Source: Pseudisothecium myosuroides (Eukaryota > Streptophyta > Bryopsida > Hypnales > Lembophyllaceae). Taken from it: 64,000 bases of DNA. Each line of letters starts with the position of its first letter. Position 1 is the first letter of the stretch. Shown here piece after piece: positions 11,679 to 24,600 of this stretch. Made by a program: the position numbers and the translations under genes. Under the pieces are notes generated by a model. The model was not told the DNA's origin. It searched no databases and saw only the letters and a list, made by a program, of their open reading frames with translations. Where the stretch lies: NCBI GenBank assembly GCA_951799445.1, contig OX637297.1:2108001-2172000 (forward strand). The letters are read 5' to 3'.

Positions 11679-12002
11679 TTATGAATATATTAATATGTTT
11701 ATGATTTCTATTCTTTGCGTGCGGCACGAGGGCAATGACTTGATAGCAGAAGTGCGAGATGTCTTTCTTCCTCTCGTCTCCTGAAATGGAAGTGGTTTAT
11801 GTTTGTGTCTGGAACAGAATACATTGCTCGGGTCATACATACACTCAAATGAGTCTGAATAATGCATTTCTTTTCTCTCACAGTTACACTGTTGGAATTC
11901 TAGTCTTCTAGGTTTTGCATCTTCACAATTATATAGCGGACAACCAAGTACGAATCTATTTTTTGCAGTGAAAGAACCTTGATGTTCTTTACACAAACTC
12001 AA
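11679..12002 (-). CDS. Cys-rich ORF, convergent, unrecognised (doubtful)
   Basis: An open frame of 107 codons on the strand opposite to the DUF7869-like gene, opening at a TTG and not an ATG. It contains spaced cysteines and histidines (GCPLYNCEDAK, QQCNCERK, FECMYD, VFCSRHKHK) that could bind zinc. I recognise no family. The unusual start and lack of any neighbour in the same orientation make it weak. It may be a remnant or chance. Confidence 0.15.
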   Translation of the reverse strand: MSLCKEHQGSFTAKNRFVLGCPLYNCEDAKPRRLEFQQCNCERKEMHYSDSFECMYDPSNVFCSRHKHKPLPFQETRGRKTSRTSAIKSLPSCRTQRIEIINILIYS

Positions 12003-12687
12003 ACTAATGTCATTATTTCGGATGGAATATTATGTTTACTTAGCCGTTATTCATCTTCAGATCTATGTTGAACATCTGAGCACCTGTAACTCAGTGGTCT
12101 ACAGTTCTTCAAATGTCACTGTGAGTACTGTGATATGCCCCTGTCACTTCATCATATCCTAACTACCTTAGCTCCACTATGTTAGCAGTCCGTCGGGGGA
12201 TCTCCCGGTGAATCCTAGAACCGGACTCCTTATTCCCAAGAGCAATTGCTCATTTGGTAATTGTCAACTGATGTTTGAATTTCAAATCTACTTGTGTGTA
12301 CTTCCTTTGAACTCTCGGGATACCATATATCTTTGAAAGAATCGGCCCCCTCGTGCCTTATTGTGATTCATTCTTGATGAACTCGGATATCACTTGCACT
12401 TTAGCACAGGAATCAAATTGTACCACTTCGACACCAAGATTGTCAGTGAAGCCGACTCATATTCTACCCCCCCATCAGGGGATCTCCCGATAGAATTATG
12501 TGAAGATCAGCGCTCACTGAGGGATTAATATGAGATGGAAGCCATGTTTGCAACGAGTGGTGGTCATCGGAGGATCTCTCGATAGGTTCTGAGACTTCAG
12601 TTGTGTTGTAAATTGGATGCCTAAACTACGGAAACCCGGTCCACAGATCTCCCAATACAATCATGTGAACTCTACCACGGATCCGCT
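12003..12687. repeat. region with degenerate palindromes between the two ORFs
   Basis: Carries family members at 12192-12209 (GTCGGGGGATCTCCCGGT), 12474-12491 (ATCAGGGGATCTCCCGAT) and 12566-12583 (ATCGGAGGATCTCTCGAT), plus a weak one at about 12639. These are more diverged than the left cluster. No other feature seen. Confidence 0.65.
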
Positions 12688-13413
12688 ATGTTACAACTAC
12701 ACGATTTCTTTCATTTCCAAGCACATGAAGCACTCCCCGACATACTTGTGGGTGCTGAATTGGATGCATGCAAAGCGTTCCTATTTCAGGAGATCTCTAG
12801 ATCCATAGGAAAACATCAGGGGATTTCACCGCCTCTTTACTTCTGGACTATTGAAAGTCCAAAAGTAGTTAAATATGGCATTAAACCAAGACCCAAATGT
12901 TTGGATTTTTTGGATTGGCTTTTTACTAAGGTTGATATTTTGTTTTGGAGCAGTGTCACTAAGAAGAACATCACAAAAATTCTAAAGTTGATTTTACATG
13001 ACACAACATTCAAAGAAAACGACATCACTTTCCTAACGTAGTCAGAGTACACACTGTCAGAATATAGAGCCCCAGCTACACCAAATAAGCCATTTTTTCT
13101 TAAGGACCTCAATACTATAGCTCGAGTCACTGGACAAAAGTCTTTGGCAAATGTTCTGTTAATTGATGATAGTCCTGTAAAAAACTTGTTGAAAGATTCC
13201 AACAACGCAGTTCATCCGTACACTTGGGATGGTAGTACGAAAGACAAGTTCTTGGTTGGACATCTTCGGCCTTGGCCTAAGGGTCTATTTGGATCCAATG
13301 AAGTTGTGGTGGATTATGTAAAGGCCAATCCCCTTATCGGTGGTCAGACATCAATGGATGCTTTGTCAAGAGAAGGTCATAATGTTCTAAAGGGAACCTT
13401 GAAGATGCCGTAG
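12688..13413 (+). pseudogene. FCP1-like HAD phosphatase ORF with one in-frame stop
   Basis: One continuous frame of 242 codons from an ATG, broken only by TAG at 13039-13041. It resembles the C-terminal half of the FCP1 homology (NLI-interacting factor) domain of the HAD phosphatases. Visible are a RPKCLDFLDWLF...ILFWSSVTKKN block, then FFLKDLNTIARVTGQKS, LLIDDSP (the conserved acidic motif near the active site), NAVHPYTWDG and a tail like DYVKANPL. The nucleophile motif DxDxT at the start of the domain is not seen, so the fragment is probably inactive even if read through. Degenerate family palindromes lie in it (12815) and just after it (13431), linking it to the zone of the DUF7869-like gene. 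It may be captured host sequence. Confidence 0.6.
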
Positions 13414-15573
13414 TTCATTTGCGGGGCTTCATCTAGAAATCTCCAGATGGTCATATTTTTGGGGCAATATTGTGCTATTTTGTAGAGCGTAATTCCTCTA
13501 GCATTAGGTAGGGAAGGTCTTACAAGTTAAATTTTCCACTTCATGGTAACATACTTATTGTAAATGCACAATTTGTAAATGTCCTGCGACAGAGATTCTT
13601 AAAACTTTTTGAACATTTATATCGTGTATTGTAATTATATTGGATTTTTCCTCTTTTAAATGTGGACATTATTTTTTCTAGCCTAATAGAAATGTTGTTA
13701 TAGTTCAATGTACATTCATTTGTCTCCGTCTTTGGTCAATATGGAATTCCTATGTTCATCTGGAGATCCTACGGTACATGTGCTTTCAGGTATAAGAAAA
13801 TGTTTTCATTCTGTTTATATTAATCCTTACAGAATTTTTATGAGTTTTGACAAAGTCTTAAATGATTTTTGCATATTTTTTGACTTGCATAGTACCTTAG
13901 GAGTTTGTACAATTTCTTTGCTTTAATTGAATTTCTTCAATTTTTTAGTGCTACTACAATGAGTCATCTAGTAAATATTGTACAATATAGTACATGCACA
14001 TATTAAGATTGTTGAATATCAATTGGTCGTTAGTGGGTTTATAACATTATTCTTGGCTTCTTCAAATGAGCTCACATCACATAATTGTGGCCATACTGAA
14101 TCATTATGTACTGCATTGCATTCAAATCAAATATTGTAATAATTATAACAGGAAAGGTAGGCATTTTTGGCTTCAATCTATTTGAGTTCCAAATTAATTC
14201 TACGATAGCAGACACAATGTGAACGTTCTTATGTAATTTCTTCTAGTGCTTTGCAAATAAGGTATTCTGAGTGAGTCTCCTATGATACTAATATATTGCG
14301 TCCTCCTTAGACGTCATTACTATCATCCATATTTATCCGGTGATCTTTTGATGCTTTCATGTCCTCTATTCTACTTACATTTGACGATGTGCTAAGGTTC
14401 ACTTTGACTTTGCAGAAGGCGATGGTCGTTGTACTAACCAGGGATCTCTACATTGTTGGAGGTGTTGCGAATCTCCTGAATACTATCAACATTGTACCAG
14501 ACTTGGAAAATCTTATTTTAGCATTTGTTGAAGGGTCTCATTGCAGCATATTCTTGTCAATGTATCCTTTGATATTGGATGAGCTTCTTCAACGTATTCT
14601 CCCTCTGAAGATTATTTCTAGGTTTCTATTTATATTTGAAATTGGAAGTCCTAACAAAAACCAACTGTATCTCCATCGTGAGTCGCTCACAAAGATGCTC
14701 TTAAGTAATCCTCAAATGCGTAGTGTTCTTTTGAATACAACTAGTGTAGTAATGCTTATCCTTGATCTTCTAAATTGGGAACATCCCCAGCTATTAGGAC
14801 TGCCATTACCTTTGAAAGATGATGCACATCCTTTGGAGTGGCAACGTCCATTCGTTATGGGGTAGGTGTTACATGTGAAAGGGATTCCCAGAACACACAT
14901 AGGAAAAGTGGACTAGATTAGTCACATAGCTGGCAATGCCTTCTTTTGATTTCTTCTTGTAATTGGTAACCAAATTTTTTATTTGATTGTGGTAAACCCA
15001 CCTTTTATATTGAACTCAGATTCTACCTGACTAACTGTTTACATTTACATGTGCAATGCAATTTGATGGTTTTCTGTAATAATGGGGGAATAACATTTGA
15101 AGATCTCCCATTGTCTACTTCTACATATATAAACATGATGTACAATCAACATTTTTCTTTCAAATTTCTAGGGCATTGCACTCACATTCTACATAACATC
15201 GAATTATCTCTAGATGGATGGTACCTCAAAATCTATCCAGAATTCACCCAAAAGTCCAGAATTACATAAATGTGGCATACCTTAACCAAGCCTTTTTCTC
15301 TACCAAAGCATCCGACCACATAATATGCCTCTACCAAACCCTAAACTTGCAAGGTATACAGGGAGATGGCTCTTAAGGGGGTTTGCATATCACATGTGAT
15401 CGAGGGATATTATTTATAGAGGTATTTTGATAGAGGGGAATAATTAAATAAACCATATCATTACCAAATTTTGTCATAATTTTAAGTACGATACACTTAC
15501 TTTGAATTTGAATGATAAGCCAATTTTTCATACCATTATTTCATTGTAATTAAAGGATCTTGAATTAGAAACA
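13414..15573. other. AT-rich stretch, no recognisable gene
   Basis: Holds a last degenerate palindrome at 13431-13448 (ATCTAGAAATCTCCAGAT). A 168-codon ATG-started ORF lies at 14359-14865 on the plus strand. It is long for such AT-rich DNA, with a hydrophobic Leu/Ile-rich composition, but no domain I know. Nothing else stands out. Confidence 0.4.
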
Positions 15574-15637
15574 CCCTATAAGTAACAAAACTATACCTTA
15601 TAAGTAACAAAACTATACCTTATAAGTAACATAATAT
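15574..15637. repeat. 22-bp tandem repeat, ~2.9 copies
   Basis: The unit CTTATAAGTAACAAAACTAT is repeated in tandem with minor end variation. The last copy is truncated and diverged. It lies in AT-rich intergenic DNA. Confidence 0.75.
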
Positions 15638-16532
15638 TGCAAAATATGTAATGTCAATGGTACCATAGAACATTGCTAAACACCTAATAAACTAAGTTAC
15701 AAATGAAGGTTGTGGACACATAGAGGTTATCACATATAAATGCCATTGCATAGGAATTCAAAATATACTTAGTGTCTACAAGGAATGTGACATCAATTCT
15801 ACATCCAAACAACATAAAACATCAAAATAGAACAACTGCAAATCAACTAGAATGCAACATGTAACACAACCTTCATATGACATCAATATTCAAAACTCAA
15901 TGGGATGCAAATTCGATCTACCACAAAACAACCCTTGCTAGAATGAGAGAGACAACCTAAGCAAAATAAGCCAATTTTTTTGAGATTCATTCACATTGGA
16001 AGAGTTGATCCAAAAACCACCACATTCATCCATCTGTATTCAGTACTATACCTAGCAGGAATACAAACCCTATTCATAGCCCCAGCCTAGAATACTTTTA
16101 CTTCATGGTACATTAGTACAATAGCTAGCAGGAATAAAGACTACTCATAGCCCTTGCCTAGGATATTTTTACTTTATGAAACATTAAATCTAAAAAAATC
16201 AAATTGGCCAGATTATTTATGTCCATATATTTATTATAATTGTGATTTGCTTATTTTCTCTATAATATATTATTATCTCAAATATTTTTCAAAACTTTAG
16301 GAGCAATGAATAAAATGTATCATATCTTTGGCCAAATGTAACATGCTAAATTTTTCTAAGTCATCCCCTAGGGACAAGGTATCAAATTTATTGCCCAAAC
16401 CCTCATTGCCATGAATAGCAAAATCCCTAAACAACAATGAAAGACCTCTACAACGTCTAGAATGAAAAACAAAGTTCACCACACAATACCTAAACCTTGA
16501 ATACAATCATCTAAATATAAACTTACTAATAA
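15638..16532. other. AT-rich intergenic DNA with a partial duplication
   Basis: A block of about 73 bp beginning TAGCAGGAATA at 16053 is repeated at 16126, with CATAGCCC...GCCTAG...TTTTTACTT shared. The short ORFs are not gene-like. Confidence 0.45.
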
Positions 16533-16860
16533 CACTACTAGAGGAAGGGGTGTTTTAAGCGTGTTTTTCAGTCAAAAAATGCATACTTAAAGTGCAAGTC
16601 TTTCAAGTAATTTTTACTTAAAACGTTGTGTCTAGGATGCGCCTTAAAGGACAATACTAAAAGTCACGAACTTGTCTTTTAAGCACTTTCTGCTATGTCT
16701 TTTACATTTATTATTTTCACTAAAGAGAAAGGGGGTCTTTTAAGTGCAAACTTAAGTCAAAAAATGCATGTTGAAAAGGCGTGAACTTACATTAATATCT
16801 TGTTTTTAACGATTGGATGTCGTCCTTTCAATACATAATTCTGTAACTTTTAGTACAAGT
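16533..16860. repeat. two direct copies of a CACTA-MITE-related sequence
   Basis: A copy beginning CACTACTAGAGGAAGGGGTG at 16533 and a second beginning CACTAAAGAGAAAGGGGGTC near 16718 share the order AAGGGG...TTTTAAG...GTCAAAAAATGCAT. The outer end resembles the terminus of the hairpin MITE at 53997-54218 (CACTACAAGAGAAAGGGGTG). I cannot define clean right ends or target duplications here. Confidence 0.45.
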
Positions 16861-17331
16861 CACTAAAATTGAAATGCTAGAACCTATTTATGACTACCAA
16901 AGTTTCTCTTCAATTCCATTGTCTACGCATAGTACATTTTGCCTTTTTGCAACACCGCAAGATTCTAGAGGAAGTGAAAAATTAAAATGAACCAAAGTCC
17001 GTAATTGTCTAAGCTCACGAGTCACCACCTCCATATGATACAAGACGCTCTACCACATGGATGCCTACACCCTTGTCCCATTCCTCTGCCATCATTATCT
17101 CCGCCATAGCTTCTTGACCTTGCTACAATATCTGCAACACAACGAGATTCCACAGGAAGTAAATAAATAATTGGTTGACATAATATAGTTCAATAAACAT
17201 GTATTAAAAGCATCAAGATATTACCACCAGATACTTAAAATGTATTTGGCACCATATCCATGTCTCTCCATGAGCTGCTCCCACAAATATAAGTTCAAAA
17301 GAATGACAAAAGAAAAATTTATAAAATGTCT

Positions 17332-18652
17332 TGTTGTACGCGCAATCTAGGCGTAAGTATCCTTACACACAAATACGTGGTAAGATGACACAAAATATTG
17401 TCCCAGGAGATTCTAGTATGTTATCGCAAGCTAAGGGTATCCGGATCTCTTCTCAAACACCCAAGCAATCTGTCTCAATGTCTCACTCACTTTCTGGTTA
17501 CAACACTATCCAAAATCCAATCCGGATCCATCTTCACTCGGATTCCGGTTACGTCTCTTCAATTTGGATTCCGTCTCTTCCTATTACTGGTTTTATACAC
17601 CCTTATTTCACCCTTAGGAGGTCCGCTATTGATCTTTAGAGGGATAGGGACTTCACCACTCGTAATCTTCACTCTCTCCACTCACACTTAAACAAATAAA
17701 CAAACAACCAAACTGAACAGAGTTTTTCAATAGAAAAGGGGAAAGTAGCAATTCTCACAACTCCCTGGATGGCCTATCCGGAAAGCAGGTCACCCACAAC
17801 CACGTCCTATCTCCTTCACTAGAACGATAGATCAAGACATTCAGAATTGATAGAGGTTTGTGGTTCTAGATACTAGACTGATCCTATGGTTGGCAGACCT
17901 TCTGGTGAGTGGGAATTTTCTGTAGGCGGTTGCTTATCTCCGCACGGAATCCTCCCTGGATTCCGAACTCGCATCCACACCACTCCTAAGTACCGGATTG
18001 CCGTTCCAGTAATTTGAAGGCACCACGCGTAATCCTCATTTACAAGTCCAAAACTTCCTTACAAATATACTTGCCCAATTAGACCCAGTTGCCTAAGATC
18101 CAGATTCCTCCTCACCCGTCCCTTCTTACACCTTAACACTCTCATAAACAGACCAACCAATTTGTGCACATAGCCGCAATCAAAATGTCCACTCGATATC
18201 TCAAAGTAAAGAAAGGAATGAAATAACATTGAAAATGTGCTGGGATGGAATGAGAGGGCAACAAACCTGCCCTCCCTTAAGTACAAAATAAGGCGACTTA
18301 ACAGTCACCCAAAAACCAGGGCAATGGTCAAACTAACCGTTCCGAGAAACCCGGAAAGCCGTTCAAATCCTAAAAGTCCGGAACTCGGCTAATCCTTAAA
18401 ATTCCGGGAATTCCTAAAATTCCGGAAATCAGCTAATCCCTACAATTCCAGAACTTTCCGGATTCCGGCTAGCGGTTGCGTCTGGTTCCGGAAACCTAAT
18501 TATAGGTTTAGCCTGTCTAGAAAGCACTTAATCTATGATCCTAAACTTTTGTTCCTAATTCCCTGTTTCTATGCGAAAAGTAAAAAAACTTTTACTACTT
18601 TGACCCTATTCTACTGTACTTTCTTCATTTTTGAGCTTTACGTACTCCCACA
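17332..18652. mobile_element. solo LTR of the same family, short form (1321 bp), TSD TGTCT
   Basis: Begins TGTTGTACGCGCAATCTAGG and ends TACGTACTCCCACA. A perfect 5-bp duplication, TGTCT, lies at 17327-17331 and 18653-18657. It aligns with the left ~1.07 kb and the extreme right end of the two 3.4-3.5-kb elements, but lacks the ~2-kb segment that carries their long ORF. TG...CA ends, 5-bp duplication and no internal terminal repeat together identify a solo LTR. Confidence 0.85.
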
Positions 18653-19107
18653 TGTCTCTCTATAGCTCTCTGGCTTTCTTCCACATCAATAACTAACAAT
18701 ATCTCAATCTCAAACAATACAACATCATGCACATTATTTTCAATTAAGGATTTAAGCAGGTTCGATAAGAGTTTGCCACAATTGTGGCGAAGCAGACACA
18801 CACTTTGAACAAGTTAGCCTCCAAGTCTGACTGAAACCTGTAAACAGCCATTGAATAAAAGACCTAGTATAGAAACCTTCCTCTACTGATCTAGATTTTG
18901 GAAACTAGAGAAAAGACAACATTCAAGCCTAAACGTACACAAGCCCAAAGACGTCTTTTGAATTCCACTCCCCAATAAAGCCCTCCTCATGAGCAAGATC
19001 GATGAGGACAAAAACAATCTGTAGTAATTGGGTTGCGTAAAAATGTTAAGAATGCAGGTTGCAAAAACCAAGTATTAAGCCCACTATTGGTTAGAGAATG
19101 TGAGGTA
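18653..19107. other. intergenic DNA downstream of the SKP1-like fragment
   Basis: No recognisable coding sequence. A second SKP1 exon would be expected here if the gene at 19108-19491 were intact, but I could not find one. Confidence 0.35.
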
Positions 19108-19491
19108 TCATACCTTCTTCTTGAAAGGTTTTGCCACTTCATAATTAGGGCAAATTTTTTCAAACCACATGATACAGCGGAGATTCCATACCAACATTAA
19201 GTCAAACAATGTAGCCTGATCAACCTTCACAAAATTTACATCCCATGCCTTAATCTCATCCTTAGGGGTAGCTAGCTTGTCCTCGTTGGTCTCATGATTC
19301 TCTACGTGATACTTGCAGTACTTGATAACCTTTGCCAAGATTTTGCTCGACACGTTCGGCAAAGGAATCGGCGCATCAATGCTCAAGTTCTCAATCATGT
19401 TCTTCACAACTTGTGACTCAAACGCCACCGCCTCATCAACCTCAAATATCTCGTCATTGGAGCTTTTTAGCTTCATGCGCTTATTTGCCAT
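19108..19491 (-). pseudogene. SKP1-like protein, 5' part only
   Basis: SKP1 is the adaptor that joins cullin-1 to F-box proteins in SCF ubiquitin ligases. From the ATG at 19491 the product reads like SKP1: KLKSSNDEIFEVDEAVAFES, then PIPLPNVSSKILAKVIKYCK (BTB/POZ-like fold) and WDVNFVKVDQATLFDLM. At that point similarity stops. A GT donor-like GTATGG follows directly, and an intron near this position is common in plant SKP1 genes. The normal C-terminal F-box-binding part (NIK..LLDLTCQTVADMI and the acidic tail) is not found downstream within about 1 kb. It is therefore either a truncated copy or the first exon of a gene whose second exon has been lost or displaced. Confidence 0.7.
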
Positions 19492-20407
19492 GTTTCAAAA
19501 TCCTCCAGGTCCTTCAACATAAATTTTATCACACCTTGTTATTCATACAACTTTAAAAAAAAACGACACTTGTAAATAATTATTGATGCATTCCACAGCC
19601 TAGAAATAACAAAAAAAATGATTATTGCAGGAATATAGACACAGCAGACAAAAGACAAGTCTACACATGAACATGTCACAAATCACATCAAACCTCCATC
19701 ATCCGCAATAAAGCGACATCAGGATAAATTGAAAAAAAAACAAAAAAACAGCAGGAGCAAACTTGCTAATAGAAAGCGTCACTATAACCACAAAAATGCA
19801 TGTCACTAGAATGCTCTCAACACATGAACTGACATTTGAGCCACCGCACATAATCAGGATGAAATGAAAGTGCCCTACCTAAGATATGCAAGTAGATCTT
19901 CAATTCACTCCAAATTCAACATGAAACCTTGACATCATAACGCACATCTTCAAACCCTTACTACAACGCCTATCACAAGGTTCTATTACGTTTTTTTCAT
20001 TTGAAGATGTTTAAAGAAAGCTCTTGAAAAAAGACGGAGAATCTAGACCAAGAAAAGACAAGATGGCCGTCTGGCGGTTGCACAGACAATAGCAAACACT
20101 TGAGCGAGCCACACACTTACGTTGGTCACCGCCTAAGGGTGGCTTTGGGCAATGTAATCTCAGAAATTAGCGGCGGCTGCAATGGAAGATCTAAGAAGAG
20201 AGGCGCAAGACAGAGAGAGAAGATATGACTACATTCATATGTCAACAGGATTTACAAACAACAAGAGCTACCAAAAGAAAAGGCAATGGTGTTAGTTAAA
20301 TCTTGAATTCTGATAAGTTGGAAATACACACCAGTAGATAGAGTTCATCCCTTACTACCTTCCCCACCATATGTGATGAGTCTTTGAAATTTTGAAATCA
20401 AAAACTA

Positions 20408-20919
<512 letters not shown>

Positions 20920-23900
20920 AGAACAGCTATAACAAGGAGAAGAGGGATCTCGCGCGCCTCTCCAAGCGAAAAAAATCTTCCCCTACAAAAGAACGAAATT
21001 GAAGGAGCAGAGGAGAGGAGGGGAGGAGCAGAGCGCAAACAAGGGATGAGAAGAAAAATGAAGGTCGATGGCTATGGCAAGGTGCTTTCCACACTCCATG
21101 CCGTGATCGAAAAGGATTTTGAGGGTTTAGTACACTCAGTTCTCCTATTCATGGCCACCTTTAAGAAATTTCAATCGTCTTTCGGTAATTTTGTACTCAT
21201 TGGTCATCCTTAAAAGCACCCTTCTTCTTGTAGTGTAATGAACACTCTCAAAGTGCTACTCGCTACACTTGTGTGCCCTCCTTTCTTATCTTGGTACAAC
21301 TCTTCTAAATCCTCACGTACTTGAGTTTTCTTCAACCTAAAAACCGTCAATAACTTTTCTACTTCCAGTATCTGAAAAAATTGCTTAAACCTCAAACCAC
21401 CTACAACCACCATATGCATGGAGGCTTAAGTCAAACCTAAACCTCAAATAATAATTACAATGCTAAAAAACTTTGCAACAAACGTAGCTACAAAAATCCT
21501 AACACAAACACTAGAAACGCAGCTGCAAAACCAAAACACCGGGCTACAAACACAAAGACCGGGTATAAAGAGAGATGGAGAGACAATGCACCAAATCCTT
21601 ATCCCCCATTTGCTTGTTAAAAGTGTACCCATGTCTGTCTTACGTCATGATGAAAATGTGATGTCATAGTCCCTGCCACCTTAGTTGTCACTGCAATTAT
21701 AAAAGGAATTGGCAAACTAGAAATCCAAGACTAGTCCATACTAGAAAACCAATCTTCTAAACTATTAGTGAAGACCATTTTATGAAAAAAATCATTTTCA
21801 AAGGGTTGAAATTGAGAAATAAAATTGACCCTATATCTGGTCACATAGAAGTCCATTCCTCTTAAAATATGAATGTATAATGGCATTACATATAGTCAAA
21901 CAATTAGTTATTCATGTGTGCTTCCAAGCAAACAAATCATTTTTGGTTTATGATGCATTTTGTTACAAAATACGAGTCTCCTAGTAAATAAGTGTGGATT
22001 GAGACAATGTTTTAAAACTACCTTCAGAAGTCCATAGCAAATAATCTATTATGAAATTTTAACTTTTTTTTAGGGCACCTTTAGAGAATCAAGTCTATAT
22101 CACTTAGTGAGTCCTTTTCAACATTTAAAGACCTACAGATTCCATCCATCCAGTAAATAAGCAAAAAACTCAATAAATTATGGACTATTACAGTGAATTT
22201 TAGCAAAGCCAGGTCTCCTGGATTTTAGCGGTCAAGTCTTCCACTATTCAATTTGGGCTTTGGGAAGGGTTTTTATTTGGAAAGTGGTCCCTTGCAGCAA
22301 GATTATGGTAGTCATGCTAGGGACCCTCAAGGGTTAAATGTTAATTATGTGAGACAAAAATGCCAATTATATTTTATATAATGCAATTTTTTTAATGGCC
22401 TATAGGTAATTTGTATAGTTATTGTTGCCCACCACATATTAGAGGCCAAAAAATAATTTGAATTTCTGTTGGAGGTTTTTTGTTGTTCATGAAAAGAACT
22501 CTATTAAGTTAAATCTAACTCCTGTGATTTGAATTGCCTTATCACCAAAATAATTATAATCTATCAAGCTGTCATGGTCATTAGTACCGACCAATCAATC
22601 ATAGAAAAATGTCACAAATTAAAGAATATGATTAGATTCAATAAAATGTATTGTTATAAGTTTAAAAATGGATTTTTGACTGTTAAGCTCCTTGAGCCAC
22701 TTGTGATGTTTTCATGGCAATTGTTCATTGCACTTTATAATATTTAAAGGTCTAGACAATGAAACATCAAATCATTGCATTATAGTGAGCAACATTATGA
22801 AAAATTAGCTAGCATAGAAGGAAGTTGTTGTTGGCTTTGCAAAACTAACTATTTTTTTATTGTTACAAAATCAATTGACAAACTCTTGAGCAGTTAGATT
22901 GAGCACCATGATTTATAGAATATTGTGTAGAAAAGAAAAGAGTATTATTGTAGGAAAGCATGAAGGTGGGATGAAATGCATAGACATTGAAGTAGTCTTG
23001 AATGTTTCGTGCTTGACCATTTTTGTCATGACCCTCACTCTAAAGCGTGCCCATGCTACCTTGGTGAGTAAAGGAGACATAAAAAACAATTCCCCAAGCC
23101 TTGCAAGAGATGAAGTGGGAGAAATGTAGAGTCTTGAGTAAATAAAGTGTTGTAGCATTCTAGTCAAGATGAATTAAATGGTGTGCTTAGAAAGCTAGTA
23201 AAAAAACGAGTCTGAGTCCAAAAAACTCAGGGATCCAAGTCGGATGTCAAAAAGTTATAGCTCTTCAAGTTGGTAGAGTCTTGATTGTGACCCAATATGT
23301 AGGACATGGAAGTAAGGATTTAAAAAAGATTCCGAAGTTCAAATAGAGCATGCCACATATAGTTGTAAAGCTAATAAGACAAGATTTCTATGCATATAAT
23401 TGGAAAGCTAATGTGTCAAAATTTCATAAATGCTAAGGCTCACAAGAGTTGAGTTGGGAGATAAAAGTTATAGGCATCTAAAGAAAGTAGAATCCTACAA
23501 AACTAACTACACCTTCTAAGGGGTTTGGATCTTTGGAAAACCCTAACTTCCTCAATACTTATTGCATTGCAGAAATTAAATAGTCCATGGTGATTTGCAA
23601 AAAGAGTAGATCACAATAATAGGACCGCACTTTAGATTTGGAGTCTAGAGCTAAAAGTTATCCCAATAGAAAGATCAGGGGTCTTTGGGGCCTAATTTTG
23701 AGATTAAGATTTGAAATTGGGTGGTCTTATGAGTTGGATGTGTGTCTTGGATGTCCCAAAGATGTCCTGAAGATCCTGAAGATAAGAGAATCCACCAAAT
23801 TCTACAAAGAGTACAATGAAGAAGGATGGTAGACACTTTGTTATGTATTTCTATTATTATTATATGGTACTATAATTTTGTAGTGTAAACTTATTAAATT

Positions 23901-24600
23901 GTAAACTACACTCTACCGACGCAATTTATAACTTGTATATTCATGAATTTTTGAGCCTACAAGAGCTTTTCTAAGTTTCTAGTTTGGGAGAAAAAATTCA
24001 AAATATTTTGCATCCTACTCTATAGTACTGTACATGTTGTTCAATAAGGTCTCCTTCATTTACAAATTTTTGCATCTTGCCGCGATTAGGTCAATTTTGG
24101 AAGGCCCATGTATGCTCAAAATTGAATGGAATTTTGAATTTTGAATTGCATTGGAATCACATTGAACTCTACTTTATCATCATTATGAATTCAGATATAA
24201 TTGAAAATCATACAAAGAGTTTGATGTTTTCTAGTGTTGCCAACATTTGTCAAAAGTACAACTTGTATTCAATAGTACATATAAAAAATGAACCTTCACA
24301 ATTGCTTTAGAGATACATGATCTCATACCACTTGAATTGCTTGTATGATTTCTTGCTTGTTCTTCACTCCATTGCAAAAAAACTTTGACTATCTTCCAAA
24401 GGTTCTCTAAGAAATGGTAGGTAGAGTGTAAAAGAAATCCAAATTGTTGTATAGTTTGAAATTATTAATTTTTCACTTGTTATGAAGTTGTAGTGCACTT
24501 TAATGCAATTCCAACGCAATTTTGCGGTTCCAAAATGGGTTCATTTTTGAGCATGCTAGACAGCTAGAGCTTCCTAAAGTTGCTGAACTTTCTACTGTAC
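20920..24600. other. AT-rich intergenic DNA, no recognisable gene
   Basis: I read both strands for domains and found none. A possible isolated MITE end (TTCTTCTTGTAGTG) lies near 21223-21236. The remaining ORFs are under 90 codons and unconvincing. Confidence 0.4.

Noticed and set aside
3738..13448. CRISPR-like array
   Set aside because: The repeats are palindromic and irregularly spaced, the spacers are not uniform, and the DNA is eukaryotic.
14359..14865. 168-codon ORF in AT-rich DNA
   Set aside because: Starts with ATG and is fairly long, but I recognise no domain and there is no neighbour or splice context to support it.
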